Shown here: piece by piece, positions 1 through 5,235 of the stretch
Numbering within the stretch: position 1 is the first letter of the stretch
How the letters are laid out: each line of letters begins with the position of its first letter
From: an uncultured Oscillibacter sp.
GTDB lineage: Bacteria; Bacillota; Clostridia; Oscillospirales; Oscillospiraceae
Direction of reading: 5' to 3'
Assembly: GCA_900542115.1 (NCBI GenBank)
Contig: UQMC01000121.1
Coordinates: 1-5,235 of the forward strand
Length of the DNA: 5,235 nucleotides
Notes under the pieces: generated by a model
Database searches by the model: none
What the model was told of the DNA's origin: nothing
What the model saw: the letters and a program-made list of their open reading frames with translations, nothing else
Made by a program: the position numbers and the translations under genes

Positions 1-28
1 GGAGTTCAGACGTGTGCTCTTCCGATCT
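1..28 (+). other. Illumina TruSeq read-2 adapter remnant (non-biological)
   Basis: The first 28 bases match, from memory, the 3' end of the Illumina TruSeq read-2 adapter, finishing in the diagnostic GTGCTCTTCCGATCT. The adapter happens to be in frame with the following ABC transporter gene, so a naive call starts at GTG 14 and adds five false residues (MLFRS). Genomic sequence starts at 29. An untrimmed adapter also implies that position 1 is a true contig end. Confidence 0.96.
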
Positions 29-487
29 CTGGTGGTGTGCGATGAGCCGGTCTCCGCACTGGATGTTTCCATTCAGGCGCAGATTCTGAACCTGATGATG
101 GAGCTTCAGAAGGAGCGGAACCTTACCTATCTGTTTATCACCCATAACCTGTCCGTTGTGAAGCACATTTCCGATGACATCACGGTTATGTATTTGGGCC
201 AGATGGTGGAGAAGGCTGGCTCCAGCGAGATTTTCGCCCATCAGTATCACCCCTATACCAAGGCGCTGATCTCCGCTATCCCGCTGCCTAAGTATAACGC
301 GCCGGACAACCAGATCATTTTGAAGGGTGAGATCACCTCTCCCATCAACGTGACCAAGTCCTGCCGCTTCGCGCCCCGCTGCATCTACGCCAAGCCGGAA
401 TGCTTCAATCAGGAACCGGCACTGGAGGAGGTAGAGCCGGGCCATTTCGTCAAGTGCCATTTCGTGCGGGAGATCAACGGTCTGTAA
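29..487 (+). CDS. Oligopeptide/dipeptide ABC transporter ATP-binding protein, OppF/DppF type (5' partial)
   Basis: This is the C-terminal 152 residues of one of the two cytoplasmic ATPases that power an Opp/Dpp-type importer of peptides or similar small solutes. Counting from the first genomic codon (Leu, 29-31), Walker B with the catalytic Glu is VVCDEP (residues 2-7), the D-loop is SALD (9-12) and the H-loop His is 39 in LFITHNLSVV. The family-specific C-terminal oligo_HPY region follows, with HPYTKAL at 74-80. Four cysteines at about 112, 118, 125 and 143 (CRFAPRC, then C and KCHF) match the conserved cysteine set of this family, reported to bind an iron-sulfur cluster in some members. Walker A, the Q-loop and the LSGGQ signature lie off the contig. 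The truncation comes from the contig end, not decay, because the frame is intact to the TAA. Permease, partner ATPase and binding-protein genes are expected just upstream. The next gene starts 48 bp downstream on the same strand, which suggests one operon. OppF and DppF cannot be told apart here. Confidence 0.93.
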   Translation: MVVCDEPVSALDVSIQAQILNLMMELQKERNLTYLFITHNLSVVKHISDDITVMYLGQMVEKAGSSEIFAHQYHPYTKALISAIPLPKYNAPDNQIILKGEITSPINVTKSCRFAPRCIYAKPECFNQEPALEEVEPGHFVKCHFVREINGL

Positions 488-535
488 GGACCGTTCCCGC
501 ATCGGAATGAAGAAAAGCTGAAAAGGAGAGAGATT

Positions 536-1711
536 ATGTTCGATTTCGATTCCTTTGAAGGTCGCCTGCCGTGGCATCAGAGCAAATGGGACCCTGCTGC
601 GCTGGAAAGCCAGTTCGGAAGAAGCGATGTGCTGCCGGCATGGATCGCAGATATGGACTTCAAAACGGTCCCCGCCGTGCAGGAGGCGGTCATTGAGGCC
701 GCGAAAAACGGGATGTACGGCTATACCCGCGTCGGCGAAGATGTGATCGAAGCATACCTTGCATGGCAGCGCCGCCGGAACCACTGGGAGGCCAAGTCCG
801 ACTGGTTCCGTTATACTCCGGGCGTTGTTACCGCCATCAACCTGTTAATTCAGGCCGAGACCGAGGAGGGGGACGGTGTGCTCATTCAGGAGCCGGTCTA
901 TTACCCCTTCGGAAATTCCATCCGCACACAGAAGCGGCAGGTCATCAGCAGTCCGCTGGTCCTGCGGGATGGGCGGTATGAGATCGACTTTGCGGATTTC
1001 GAGCGCAAGGCCGCCGACCCCATGTGCCGGGCCTTTGTCCTCAGCAATCCTCATAACCCCGTGGGCCGCGTCTACACGCGGGAGGAGCTGCAGCGGATGG
1101 GCGACATCTGTCTGAAGCACAATGTTTTCGTCATTGCTGATGAAATTCACAGCGATCTGATCTTCCCCGGCCATCACCACACGGTGTTTGCCTCTCTGGG
1201 CGAGGCGTATGCCAAAAACTGCGCCGTGTGCCATGCCCCCTCCAAGACGTTCAATCTTGCGGGACTGTCCTTTTCCTGCATTATGATTCCGGACGAGACG
1301 CACCGCCAGCGGTTTGATGCCATGTTCAACCGCTATTGCCGGGCCAATCCCACGTTCTTTGCCCCCGTGGCTGCCAAGGCCGCGTGGGAGCACGGCGAGG
1401 AATGGCTGAAGGAATGTCTTGCCTATATTCAGGGAAATGAGGCGTTTGTCCGTTCCTTTGCGGAAAAGACATGGGGCGGCAAGGTCTGGATCGCACCGCT
1501 GGAGGGCACCTACCTTTTGTGGATGGACCTCCATGCTTTAGAGCCGGACGCCGAAAAGCTGGACCGGCGGATGATCGAGGAAGCCGGTGTGGCGCTGGAT
1601 GGCGGCACGATGTTCGGACAGGAAGGTGCAGGCTTCCAACGTATCAATCTGGCGGCGCCCCGCTCTATCATCCGAGAAGTGATGGAGCGTATGGCCAAGG
1701 CCTTTGCCTGA
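536..1711 (+). CDS. MalY/PatB-family PLP-dependent C-S lyase (cystathionine beta-lyase-like aminotransferase fold)
   Basis: A 391-residue cytoplasmic fold-type I PLP enzyme, the usual length for MalY/PatB. Members typically cleave the C-S bond of cystathionine, cysteine conjugates or related amino acids, giving a thiol, pyruvate and ammonia. The family N-terminus is clear: a SKWDP motif, then LPAWIADMDF (33-42). Other landmarks are TPGVVTAI (94-101), the tyrosines in EPVYYPF (119-125), SNPHNPVG (170-177) with the PLP-contacting Asn, ADEIHSD (201-207) with the Asp that pairs with the pyridine nitrogen, the Schiff-base Lys237 in APSKTFNLAGL, and the carboxylate-binding Arg369 in FQRINLA. No key residue is missing. 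ATG 536 is supported by AAGGAGAG at 523-530, five bases upstream, and by the homologous N-terminus. It lies between an Opp-type ATPase and a UxaA-family enzyme with short gaps, so a catabolic role on an imported amino acid or peptide is inferred. A histidinol-phosphate-type aminotransferase is a less likely alternative. The exact substrate is unknown. Confidence 0.93.
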   Translation: MFDFDSFEGRLPWHQSKWDPAALESQFGRSDVLPAWIADMDFKTVPAVQEAVIEAAKNGMYGYTRVGEDVIEAYLAWQRRRNHWEAKSDWFRYTPGVVTAINLLIQAETEEGDGVLIQEPVYYPFGNSIRTQKRQVISSPLVLRDGRYEIDFADFERKAADPMCRAFVLSNPHNPVGRVYTREELQRMGDICLKHNVFVIADEIHSDLIFPGHHHTVFASLGEAYAKNCAVCHAPSKTFNLAGLSFSCIMIPDETHRQRFDAMFNRYCRANPTFFAPVAAKAAWEHGEEWLKECLAYIQGNEAFVRSFAEKTWGGKVWIAPLEGTYLLWMDLHALEPDAEKLDRRMIEEAGVALDGGTMFGQEGAGFQRINLAAPRSIIREVMERMAKAFA

Positions 1712-1760
1712 GCGTAAATTTATTTTGAGAAATTGTGAGAAAAGTTAAGGAGAATTAGGA

Positions 1761-3284
1761 ATGAGTATCCTGAAAAAATCCATGCTGATCGAGCCCCATG
1801 ACAATGTGGCGGTAGCAGTGGAGCCCATTGAGGCCGGTGAGGCCACCATGGTAGGCGGCGAGGAGATCGTTGCCAACCAGTTCATCAAGGAGGGCCATAA
1901 GATCGCCCGCACGGACATTGCCAAGGGCGATGAGATCATCAAGTACGGTGTGCATATCGGCGTCGCCACCCAGGACATCAAAAAGGGCGACTGGGTCCAC
2001 GAGAACAACGTGTATGATGACTTCGAGGAGATCAACCAGAAGCAGCGGGCCTATTACCGTTCCATGGCACCCGATGCGCTGGATTATACCGATCCGCGCA
2101 TTTATACCAAGGAGGAGCTTCATCTCCCCGAGACCATTATGGGCTACAAGCGTGCCGATGGTTCCTTCGGCATCCGCAATCAGGTGCTGGTGATTTCTCT
2201 GGTGCAGTGCTCCAATAACGCCGCACAGCGCATCAGCAATGCCTGCAATGTGCCCGCCACTTTTGTGGACGCCGCCTGCGGCGAGTTCCCTGACCGTTTT
2301 GCCCGTACCCTGAAGGGCTTCATCACTGCCGGTACCCATCCCAACACCTTCGGCGTGGTGCTGCTGTCTCTGGGCTGCCAGCAGACGAACCCCGAGGAGG
2401 TGGCCGAGGCCATCCGTAAGACCGGCCGCCCCGTGGTGAACATCAGCATCCAGTCCGACGGCGGCGTGACGAAGGCCATTGCCGACGGTATCAAGGCTGT
2501 CAACGAGCTGAAGGAGCAGGCTGCGGCTCAGAAGCGGGAGCCCTGTCCCACCAGCGGCCTCATCATCAGCGGCTACAACGGCGGCTCCGACTGGACCAGC
2601 GGCCTGTCCGCCAACCCCGCTGTGGGCGAGGCCATTGATATGCATCTGGCCATCGGCGGTAAGGCTGTGCAGATCTGCGGCCGCGGCGGCTATCCCACCA
2701 ATGCCGGCTCTTACGAGATCGGTATGCGCCTGATGGAGATCGGCGATTTCTTCAATGAGGACTGCACCCGCAGAGGCGGCAAGGGTCTCTCTCAGGTGAA
2801 TCCCACCCCCGGCAACAAGGCCGGCGGCCTCACCACCATGACCGAGAAGAACCTCGGTAGCTTCAAGACCCAGGGCCACGGCCGTATTCTCGGTATTCTG
2901 GACTGCGGCGATCCCGTTCCCGGTCCCGGCAACTGGGGCATCAATCAGGCACAGGGCGCCAATGACGCCTATGCGTCTACCACGCTGGCCATGAGCGGCT
3001 GCCACATCTGCCTGTTCACCACGGGCCGCGGCAACCCCATCGGCAACGCCTGCATGACCACCATCAAGATCACCGGCAATCCCACCACCGCTACGATGCT
3101 GGAGGATATGATCGACTACTCCGCAAAGCCCATGCTTTACGGTGAAAAGACCCTGCAGGAGAGCGGCCGCGAACTGTATGACCTGATTCTCCGCGTGGCC
3201 AATGGCGAGGAGACCAAGGCCGAAAAGCTGGGTGACTACAGCTGGACAACGCCTCACGGCACCAGCTACAACGGCGACTATTGA
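1761..3284 (+). CDS. UxaA/GarD-family hydro-lyase (altronate/galactarate dehydratase-like)
   Basis: A 507-residue protein close to full-length UxaA and GarD (about 495-525 aa). These metal-dependent enzymes dehydrate sugar acids; related proteins include sulfolactate sulfo-lyase. Residues about 8-85 form the SAF domain: DNVAVAV (14-20), GHKIARTDI (45-53), IIKYGVHIG (59-67), GDWVHENNV (76-84). The large C-terminal domain runs from about 127 with GYKRADGSFGIRN (128-140), LGCQQ (204-208), CPTSG (262-266), GGSDWTSGLSANPAVG (274-289), PTPGNKAGGLTTM (348-360), TTGRGNPIGNA (420-430) and DMIDYSA (449-455). Nothing is truncated. TAAGGAGAA at 1746-1753 sits seven bases before ATG 1761. The SAF motif is WVHENN; E. 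coli UxaA has HVHAHN from memory, so the substrate need not be altronate. No uronate genes (uxaB, uxaC, kdgK, kdgA) accompany it here. It starts 49 bp after the PLP enzyme, is probably co-transcribed, and ends 18 bp before a hairpin. Confidence is high for the family and low for the substrate. Confidence 0.92.
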   Translation: MSILKKSMLIEPHDNVAVAVEPIEAGEATMVGGEEIVANQFIKEGHKIARTDIAKGDEIIKYGVHIGVATQDIKKGDWVHENNVYDDFEEINQKQRAYYRSMAPDALDYTDPRIYTKEELHLPETIMGYKRADGSFGIRNQVLVISLVQCSNNAAQRISNACNVPATFVDAACGEFPDRFARTLKGFITAGTHPNTFGVVLLSLGCQQTNPEEVAEAIRKTGRPVVNISIQSDGGVTKAIADGIKAVNELKEQAAAQKREPCPTSGLIISGYNGGSDWTSGLSANPAVGEAIDMHLAIGGKAVQICGRGGYPTNAGSYEIGMRLMEIGDFFNEDCTRRGGKGLSQVNPTPGNKAGGLTTMTEKNLGSFKTQGHGRILGILDCGDPVPGPGNWGINQAQGANDAYASTTLAMSGCHICLFTTGRGNPIGNACMTTIKITGNPTTATMLEDMIDYSAKPMLYGEKTLQESGRELYDLILRVANGEETKAEKLGDYSWTTPHGTSYNGDY

Positions 3285-3302
3285 TGTTCAGATGATACGG
3301 CG

Positions 3303-3334
3303 AAAGGATAGGCGGGTCAAACCGCCTATCCTTT
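3303..3334 (+). terminator. Perfect 13-bp hairpin, probable transcription terminator of the UxaA operon
   Basis: Arms AAAGGATAGGCGG (3303-3315) and CCGCCTATCCTTT (3322-3334) are exact reverse complements around a six-base loop. The hairpin begins 18 bp after the UxaA-family stop codon, the usual place for an operon terminator. Its only T-run is the CCTTT end of the stem, followed by GCGCGC, so it lacks a full U-tract. Some read-through into the DMT transporter gene is plausible; it could also protect the mRNA 3' end. Confidence 0.75.
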
Positions 3335-3391
3335 GCGCGCAGAAGCGATATGGCGGAAAAGGCCGCGGGAGGCTAATTCCGCCGGAAAAAA

Positions 3392-3397
3392 CGGAGG
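3392..3397 (+). promoter_or_regulatory. Ribosome binding site CGGAGG fixing the DMT transporter start
   Basis: CGGAGG lies seven bases before ATG 3405. It decides between that start and an in-frame TTG at 3333, which would add 24 charged, non-membrane residues, sits inside the upstream hairpin and has no Shine-Dalgarno of its own. A weak 7-bp inverted repeat (3352-3358 with 3377-3383) lies in the leader just upstream; its significance is uncertain. Confidence 0.85.
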
Positions 3398-3404
3398 TTT
3401 CAAT

Positions 3405-4274
3405 ATGAGCGGAAGCAAAACAAGAGCGGTCACGCTGATGCTGCTGTCAGCGCTGTCCTTTTCCATTATGCAGGTATTTGTCAAAATGAGCTCCACGGAG
3501 GTAGGGACCTTTGAGCAGGTCTTTTTCCGCAATTTGGTCAGTATGATCATCGCGGGCATCACGGTCTATAGAGAAAAGCTGGATTTGATTCCCGAAATCA
3601 AAAAGGGTGGTCTGACCCTGTGGGGACGGTCCTTTTTCGGCTTCCTCGGCATTGTGCTGTTCTTTTACGCCACCGGCCATGCACGGCAGGCGGATGTTGC
3701 CATGCTGAACCGGGCGTCGCCGGTGTTTGTGACCCTGTTTGCCGGGCCGATTTTAAAGGAGAAGATCTCAAAGGTGCAGGTCTGCGCCATCGGCCTTTGC
3801 CTTGTGGGCGCGTACATTTCCATGCAGCCCTCCTTTGATTCCAATCCTCTGCCGCTGTTTTCCGCGTTGGGTGCAGCCATGGTGGCGGGCCTTGCCTACA
3901 CGCTGTTGTCCTACACAAAGCGCTTTACCAGCGCGCCGGTTATCATTTTCCACTTTTCCCTGTTCAGCACGGTCTGCGCGGGACTTTTGATGATTCCCGG
4001 CTTTGTGGTGCCCTCTCTTAAGGTAATGGGGATGCTGCTGATGGTAGGCCTGTTTGCGGCGGGCGGCCAGTATTTGCTGACGTATGCTTATCAGCAGGCA
4101 CCGGCCTCCGAGGTCAGTATCTATCAGTATTCCGGTGTTGTGTTCACAGCGCTGCTGAGCTATCTGATTTTCGGAGAGACTCTGACACTGACCTCCATTG
4201 TGGGTGCCATCGTGATCTTGGCGGCTATTTTCTGGGTGTTTGAGTACAGCAAGCATAAGGCTAAGGAGGCCTGA
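3405..4274 (+). CDS. DMT superfamily (EamA/RhaT-type) integral membrane transporter
   Basis: A 289-residue inner-membrane protein with about ten predicted helices arranged as two EamA repeats (about residues 9-140 and 150-281), the standard length and layout of the drug/metabolite transporter superfamily. Hydrophobic segments fall near 8-28, 36-54, 72-90, 97-115, 122-140, 150-170, 177-199, 205-222, 240-257 and 262-280. Family marks are FRNLVSM in helix 2, LNRASPVFVTLF in helix 4, LKEKIS before helix 5, and in the second repeat YQYSGVVFTALLSYLIFGE before the last helix. The short N-terminus (MSGSKTR) and the KHKAKEA tail are basic, as expected for cytoplasmic ends. Members export or import amino acids, nucleotides or other metabolites; the cargo here is unknown. 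It follows the UxaA operon on the same strand beyond a hairpin with an imperfect T-tract, so it may be partly co-expressed, but I see no convincing promoter in the 120-bp gap. A strong terminator follows. Confidence 0.92.
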   Translation: MSGSKTRAVTLMLLSALSFSIMQVFVKMSSTEVGTFEQVFFRNLVSMIIAGITVYREKLDLIPEIKKGGLTLWGRSFFGFLGIVLFFYATGHARQADVAMLNRASPVFVTLFAGPILKEKISKVQVCAIGLCLVGAYISMQPSFDSNPLPLFSALGAAMVAGLAYTLLSYTKRFTSAPVIIFHFSLFSTVCAGLLMIPGFVVPSLKVMGMLLMVGLFAAGGQYLLTYAYQQAPASEVSIYQYSGVVFTALLSYLIFGETLTLTSIVGAIVILAAIFWVFEYSKHKAKEA

Positions 4275-4318
4275 ACCCTTCGCATTGACCGTCTGCGGCT
4301 ATTTAGAACGATGATAAT

Positions 4319-4362
4319 AAAAGGGAAGTCCGGCAAAAAGCATCCGCCGGACTTCCTTTTTT
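4319..4362 (+). terminator. Rho-independent terminator after the DMT transporter gene
   Basis: GGAAGTCCGGC (4324-4334) pairs perfectly with GCCGGACTTCC (4346-4356) around an 11-base loop and is followed by TTTTTT (4357-4362). A-rich bases before the left arm extend the stem into the T-tract. The structure starts 44 bp after the transporter stop codon. This is a textbook intrinsic terminator for plus-strand transcription; the A-rich 5' flank would also give some T-tract on the minus strand. Confidence 0.93.
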
Positions 4363-4390
4363 AAAATTCAGCCGATAAGTGCTATTTTGT

Positions 4391-4430
4391 TTGACAGGGA
4401 TTGACAAAGCCCACGGTATACTATCATAAG
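4391..4430 (+). promoter_or_regulatory. Promoter-like element with two TTGACA hexamers and no clear downstream gene
   Basis: Two perfect -35 consensus hexamers TTGACA occur at 4391-4396 and 4401-4406, with -10-like TATACT at 4417-4422 and TATCAT at 4422-4427. No pair has ideal spacing: first TTGACA to TATACT is 20 bp, second to TATCAT is 15 bp. Only very short reading frames follow (for example 11 codons from ATG 4462, no RBS). It may be a fossil promoter of a lost gene or drive a short RNA ending near the hairpin at 4513-4549. Confidence 0.35.
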
Positions 4431-4504
4431 GCCGTCAAGATTACAAAATAGTGGGCAATCGATGGGTAATAGAGCACTCTTTTCCAATTTCAGATGACTT
4501 TCGT

Positions 4505-4549
4505 GTAATAAAAAGAAAACCTGTAACCATTGTGGTTACAGGTTTTCTT
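4505..4549 (-). terminator. tRNA terminator: perfect 17-bp hairpin with minus-strand T-tract
   Basis: AAGAAAACCTGTAACCA (4513-4529) and TGGTTACAGGTTTTCTT (4533-4549) are exact reverse complements around a three-base loop. Read on the minus strand, the stem ends GGTTTTCTT and runs into TTTATTAC, the expected U-tract. It begins at the last base of the tRNA-Ala CCA end, so it is the native terminator of that tRNA gene. On the plus strand its only T-rich part is in the stem, so termination in that direction would be weaker. Confidence 0.88.
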
Positions 4550-4609
4550 GGTGGAGAATAGCGGGATCGAACCGCTGACCTCTTGACTGCCAGTCAAGCG
4601 CTCTCCCGG
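4549..4609 (-). pseudogene. 5'-truncated tRNA-Ala (anticodon GGC), probable attachment-site remnant
   Basis: Read on the minus strand, this is the 3' 61 bases of a tRNA. Present are the end of the D-loop and the 3' strand of the D-stem (CCGGGAGAGC), anticodon stem CTTGA/TCAAG with loop CTGGCAG (anticodon GGC at 4591-4589, alanine), variable loop AGGTC, T-stem AGCGG/CCGCT with loop TTCGATC, acceptor 3' strand ATTCTCC, discriminator A and an encoded CCA. The 5' acceptor strand (expected GGAGAAT) and the 5' D-stem (expected GCTC) are absent: upstream bases on the minus strand read GCACTAA and match neither. About 15 bases are lost, so it cannot fold into a working tRNA. Because its own terminator remains directly behind it while foreign-looking DNA lies ahead, it fits the displaced 3' end left when an element integrates into a tRNA gene. 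A random deletion or an assembly chimera are alternatives. Confidence 0.85.
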
Positions 4610-4654
4610 TTAGTGCGGTTACATACCCCTCTAAACCGGGCCAAAAGAGCGCTT
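4596..4654. repeat. Interrupted inverted repeat spanning the tRNA-Ala junction
   Basis: AAGCGCTC (4596-4603) and CCCGGTT (4605-4611), mostly D-arm and anticodon-stem sequence of the tRNA remnant, recur in inverted order as AACCGGG (4634-4640) and GAGCGCTT (4647-4654). Fifteen bases match per arm, interrupted by one base on the left and six (CCAAAA) on the right, with 22 bases between the arms. The right arm lies outside the tRNA. It could be a recombinase-binding site of the attachment region or an RNA hairpin after the ATPase gene. Confidence 0.65.
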
Positions 4655-5235
4655 CAATACGCGGGAAAGTCTTGTTGCTTTAACTGGTTCGAGTGTCATT
4701 AAAGGATCTGACAAAACCCATTAAAATCAATGGTTTGTAATTCTGCAACAACACATTCATTAGGAATAAAATCTGGATATCCATTGTTGACCACAATTAC
4801 TTGAATGCACTCTTTATTGCGTTCCGCAATTTCGTATAGATGCTTCATAGTCGCATTAAATATCTTTTCATCCTTAAACTCATCATCCTCATTCTTTGAG
4901 GCCTGAGCACCTAAATTTTTACGCGGTGAGTCGATGATAAGCATACCTGGATGACGATAGCTTTCGTTTATACCGACAAGAAGTAGAGAAATATAATACG
5001 CCATTGTGATTAACGTAACACCAGCTAAGCTTCCAATATCATCGTACTTTCTCCCTCTAACATAGGGAAGATAGCTTTTCTCATCAATATATGCCGACGA
5101 TAGTTTTGGGTATTGAAATTCGCTTAGAACCCTTTCAAATGCATTAGAAAGCTCAAGTATCAATTCATCCTTAGAAACGCTATTCTGAGTTAGGCTTTTA
5201 ATGCTATCTTTAAGATGTTGAATAGCTGTTTCTTT
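4610..5235. mobile_element. Edge of a putative integrated element in tRNA-Ala (partial, runs off the window)
   Basis: Three signs set this segment apart: it starts exactly where the tRNA-Ala gene loses its identity, its GC content falls to roughly 35-40% from about 55-60% to the left (by eye), and its only gene is an ATPase fragment with no link to the metabolic genes. No integrase, relaxase, phage gene or second attachment site is inside the window, so the element type (genomic island, ICE or prophage) cannot be named. In tRNA-targeted elements the integrase usually sits by the rebuilt intact tRNA at the other end. Confidence 0.55.
4699..5235 (-). CDS. C-terminal part of a coiled-coil SMC/Rad50-like ATPase, possible defence or DNA-repair protein (5' partial)
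   Basis: The frame is open from the right edge to TAA at 4701-4699, giving 178 visible residues. A TTG at 5163 should not be taken as the start: 24 further in-frame codons precede it and read as a polar, helix-prone stretch (begins KETAIQHLKDSIK), like the end of a coiled coil. Next comes GSLAG (visible 68-72) followed by a hydrophobic helix, which sits where the ABC signature and its helix would be. A Walker B-like GMLIIDSP (97-104) with D-loop-like RKNLG follows, then a Lys/Glu-rich helix and a beta strand VIVVNN (146-151) where an H-loop would be. This order matches the C-terminal half of an ABC/SMC-type ATPase head. Oddities: no Glu directly after the Walker B Asp (IDSP), and no H-loop His. 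Walker A and any effector domain lie off the window. Low GC and its place beside the tRNA remnant suggest acquired cargo. I cannot assign a named system. Confidence 0.7.
   Translation of the reverse strand, partial: KETAIQHLKDSIKSLTQNSVSKDELILELSNAFERVLSEFQYPKLSSAYIDEKSYLPYVRGRKYDDIGSLAGVTLITMAYYISLLLVGINESYRHPGMLIIDSPRKNLGAQASKNEDDEFKDEKIFNATMKHLYEIAERNKECIQVIVVNNGYPDFIPNECVVAELQTIDFNGFCQIL

Noticed and set aside
845..1534. A 229-codon minus-strand open frame inside the PLP enzyme gene.
   Set aside because: It has no recognisable domain or RBS and is fully covered by a well-supported plus-strand gene; it is a compositional shadow.
1755..3257. A 500-codon open frame on the minus strand, opposite the UxaA-family gene.
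   Set aside because: It is rich in low-complexity Ala/Gly/His/Leu, resembles no known family, and lies in the antisense frame of a clear, conserved enzyme. High-GC codon bias on the plus strand removes stops from that frame.
3303..3390. A CRISPR array or riboswitch in the gap before the DMT gene.
   Set aside because: There are only one strong hairpin and a weak 7-bp inverted repeat, with no direct repeats and no recognisable aptamer.
3333..3404. A longer start (TTG 3333) for the DMT transporter, adding 24 residues.
   Set aside because: The extra residues are charged and unlike DMT N-termini, the TTG lies in the terminator hairpin, and ATG 3405 has a well-placed CGGAGG.
3768..4256. A 162-codon minus-strand open frame opposite the DMT transporter gene.
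   Set aside because: Its polar His/Gln/Arg-rich product is what the complement of hydrophobic membrane-helix codons gives; no start signal or homology is apparent.
4462..4497. An 11-codon frame (MGNRALFSNFR) after the promoter-like element.
   Set aside because: No ribosome binding site and too short to separate from chance; noted only as context for the possible short RNA.
4549..4625. A complete, functional tRNA-Ala on the minus strand.
   Set aside because: The sequence upstream of the D-loop cannot pair with the acceptor 3' strand ATTCTCC or with the D-stem GAGC, so the 5' part is absent.

Overview
The window looks like the end of a short-read assembly contig from a Gram-positive, Clostridia-type bacterium. 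An Oscillospiraceae/Ruminococcaceae-like gut organism is the best guess from about 55-60% GC (by eye) over the first 4.3 kb, strong AGGAG-type ribosome binding sites, 48-49 bp gene spacing and protein style; no marker gene confirms this. The first 28 bases are not genomic: they match the 3' end of the Illumina TruSeq read-2 adapter, so biological sequence begins at base 29.

Bases 29-3334 hold a plus-strand, operon-like set: the C-terminal part of an oligopeptide/dipeptide ABC transporter ATPase (OppF/DppF type), a MalY/PatB-family PLP-dependent C-S lyase or aminotransferase, and a full-length UxaA/GarD-family hydro-lyase. It closes with a perfect 13-bp hairpin. Together they suggest uptake of a small solute (peptide, amino acid or organosulfur compound) and its breakdown by beta-elimination and dehydration-type chemistry; the substrate cannot be read from the sequence. 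A separate plus-strand gene for a 10-TM DMT/EamA-family transporter follows (3405-4274) and ends at a strong rho-independent terminator.

The 424 bases from 4275 to 4698 carry no protein gene I can support. They hold that terminator, promoter-like hexamers near 4391-4430 with nothing clear downstream, a perfect 17-bp hairpin that acts as a tRNA terminator on the minus strand, a minus-strand tRNA-Ala(GGC) lacking about its first 15 bases, and an inverted repeat joining the tRNA remnant to the sequence beyond it.

From about 4610 to the right edge the DNA changes to roughly 35-40% GC. It carries the C-terminal 178 codons of a minus-strand gene that reads like the C-terminal lobe of a coiled-coil SMC/Rad50-type ATPase, open at the right edge. 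The tRNA remnant, retained tRNA terminator and composition shift are what the far attachment site of an element integrated into tRNA-Ala would leave. The ATPase would then be the last cargo gene of that element and could belong to a defence system, but its partners and the integrase lie outside the window.
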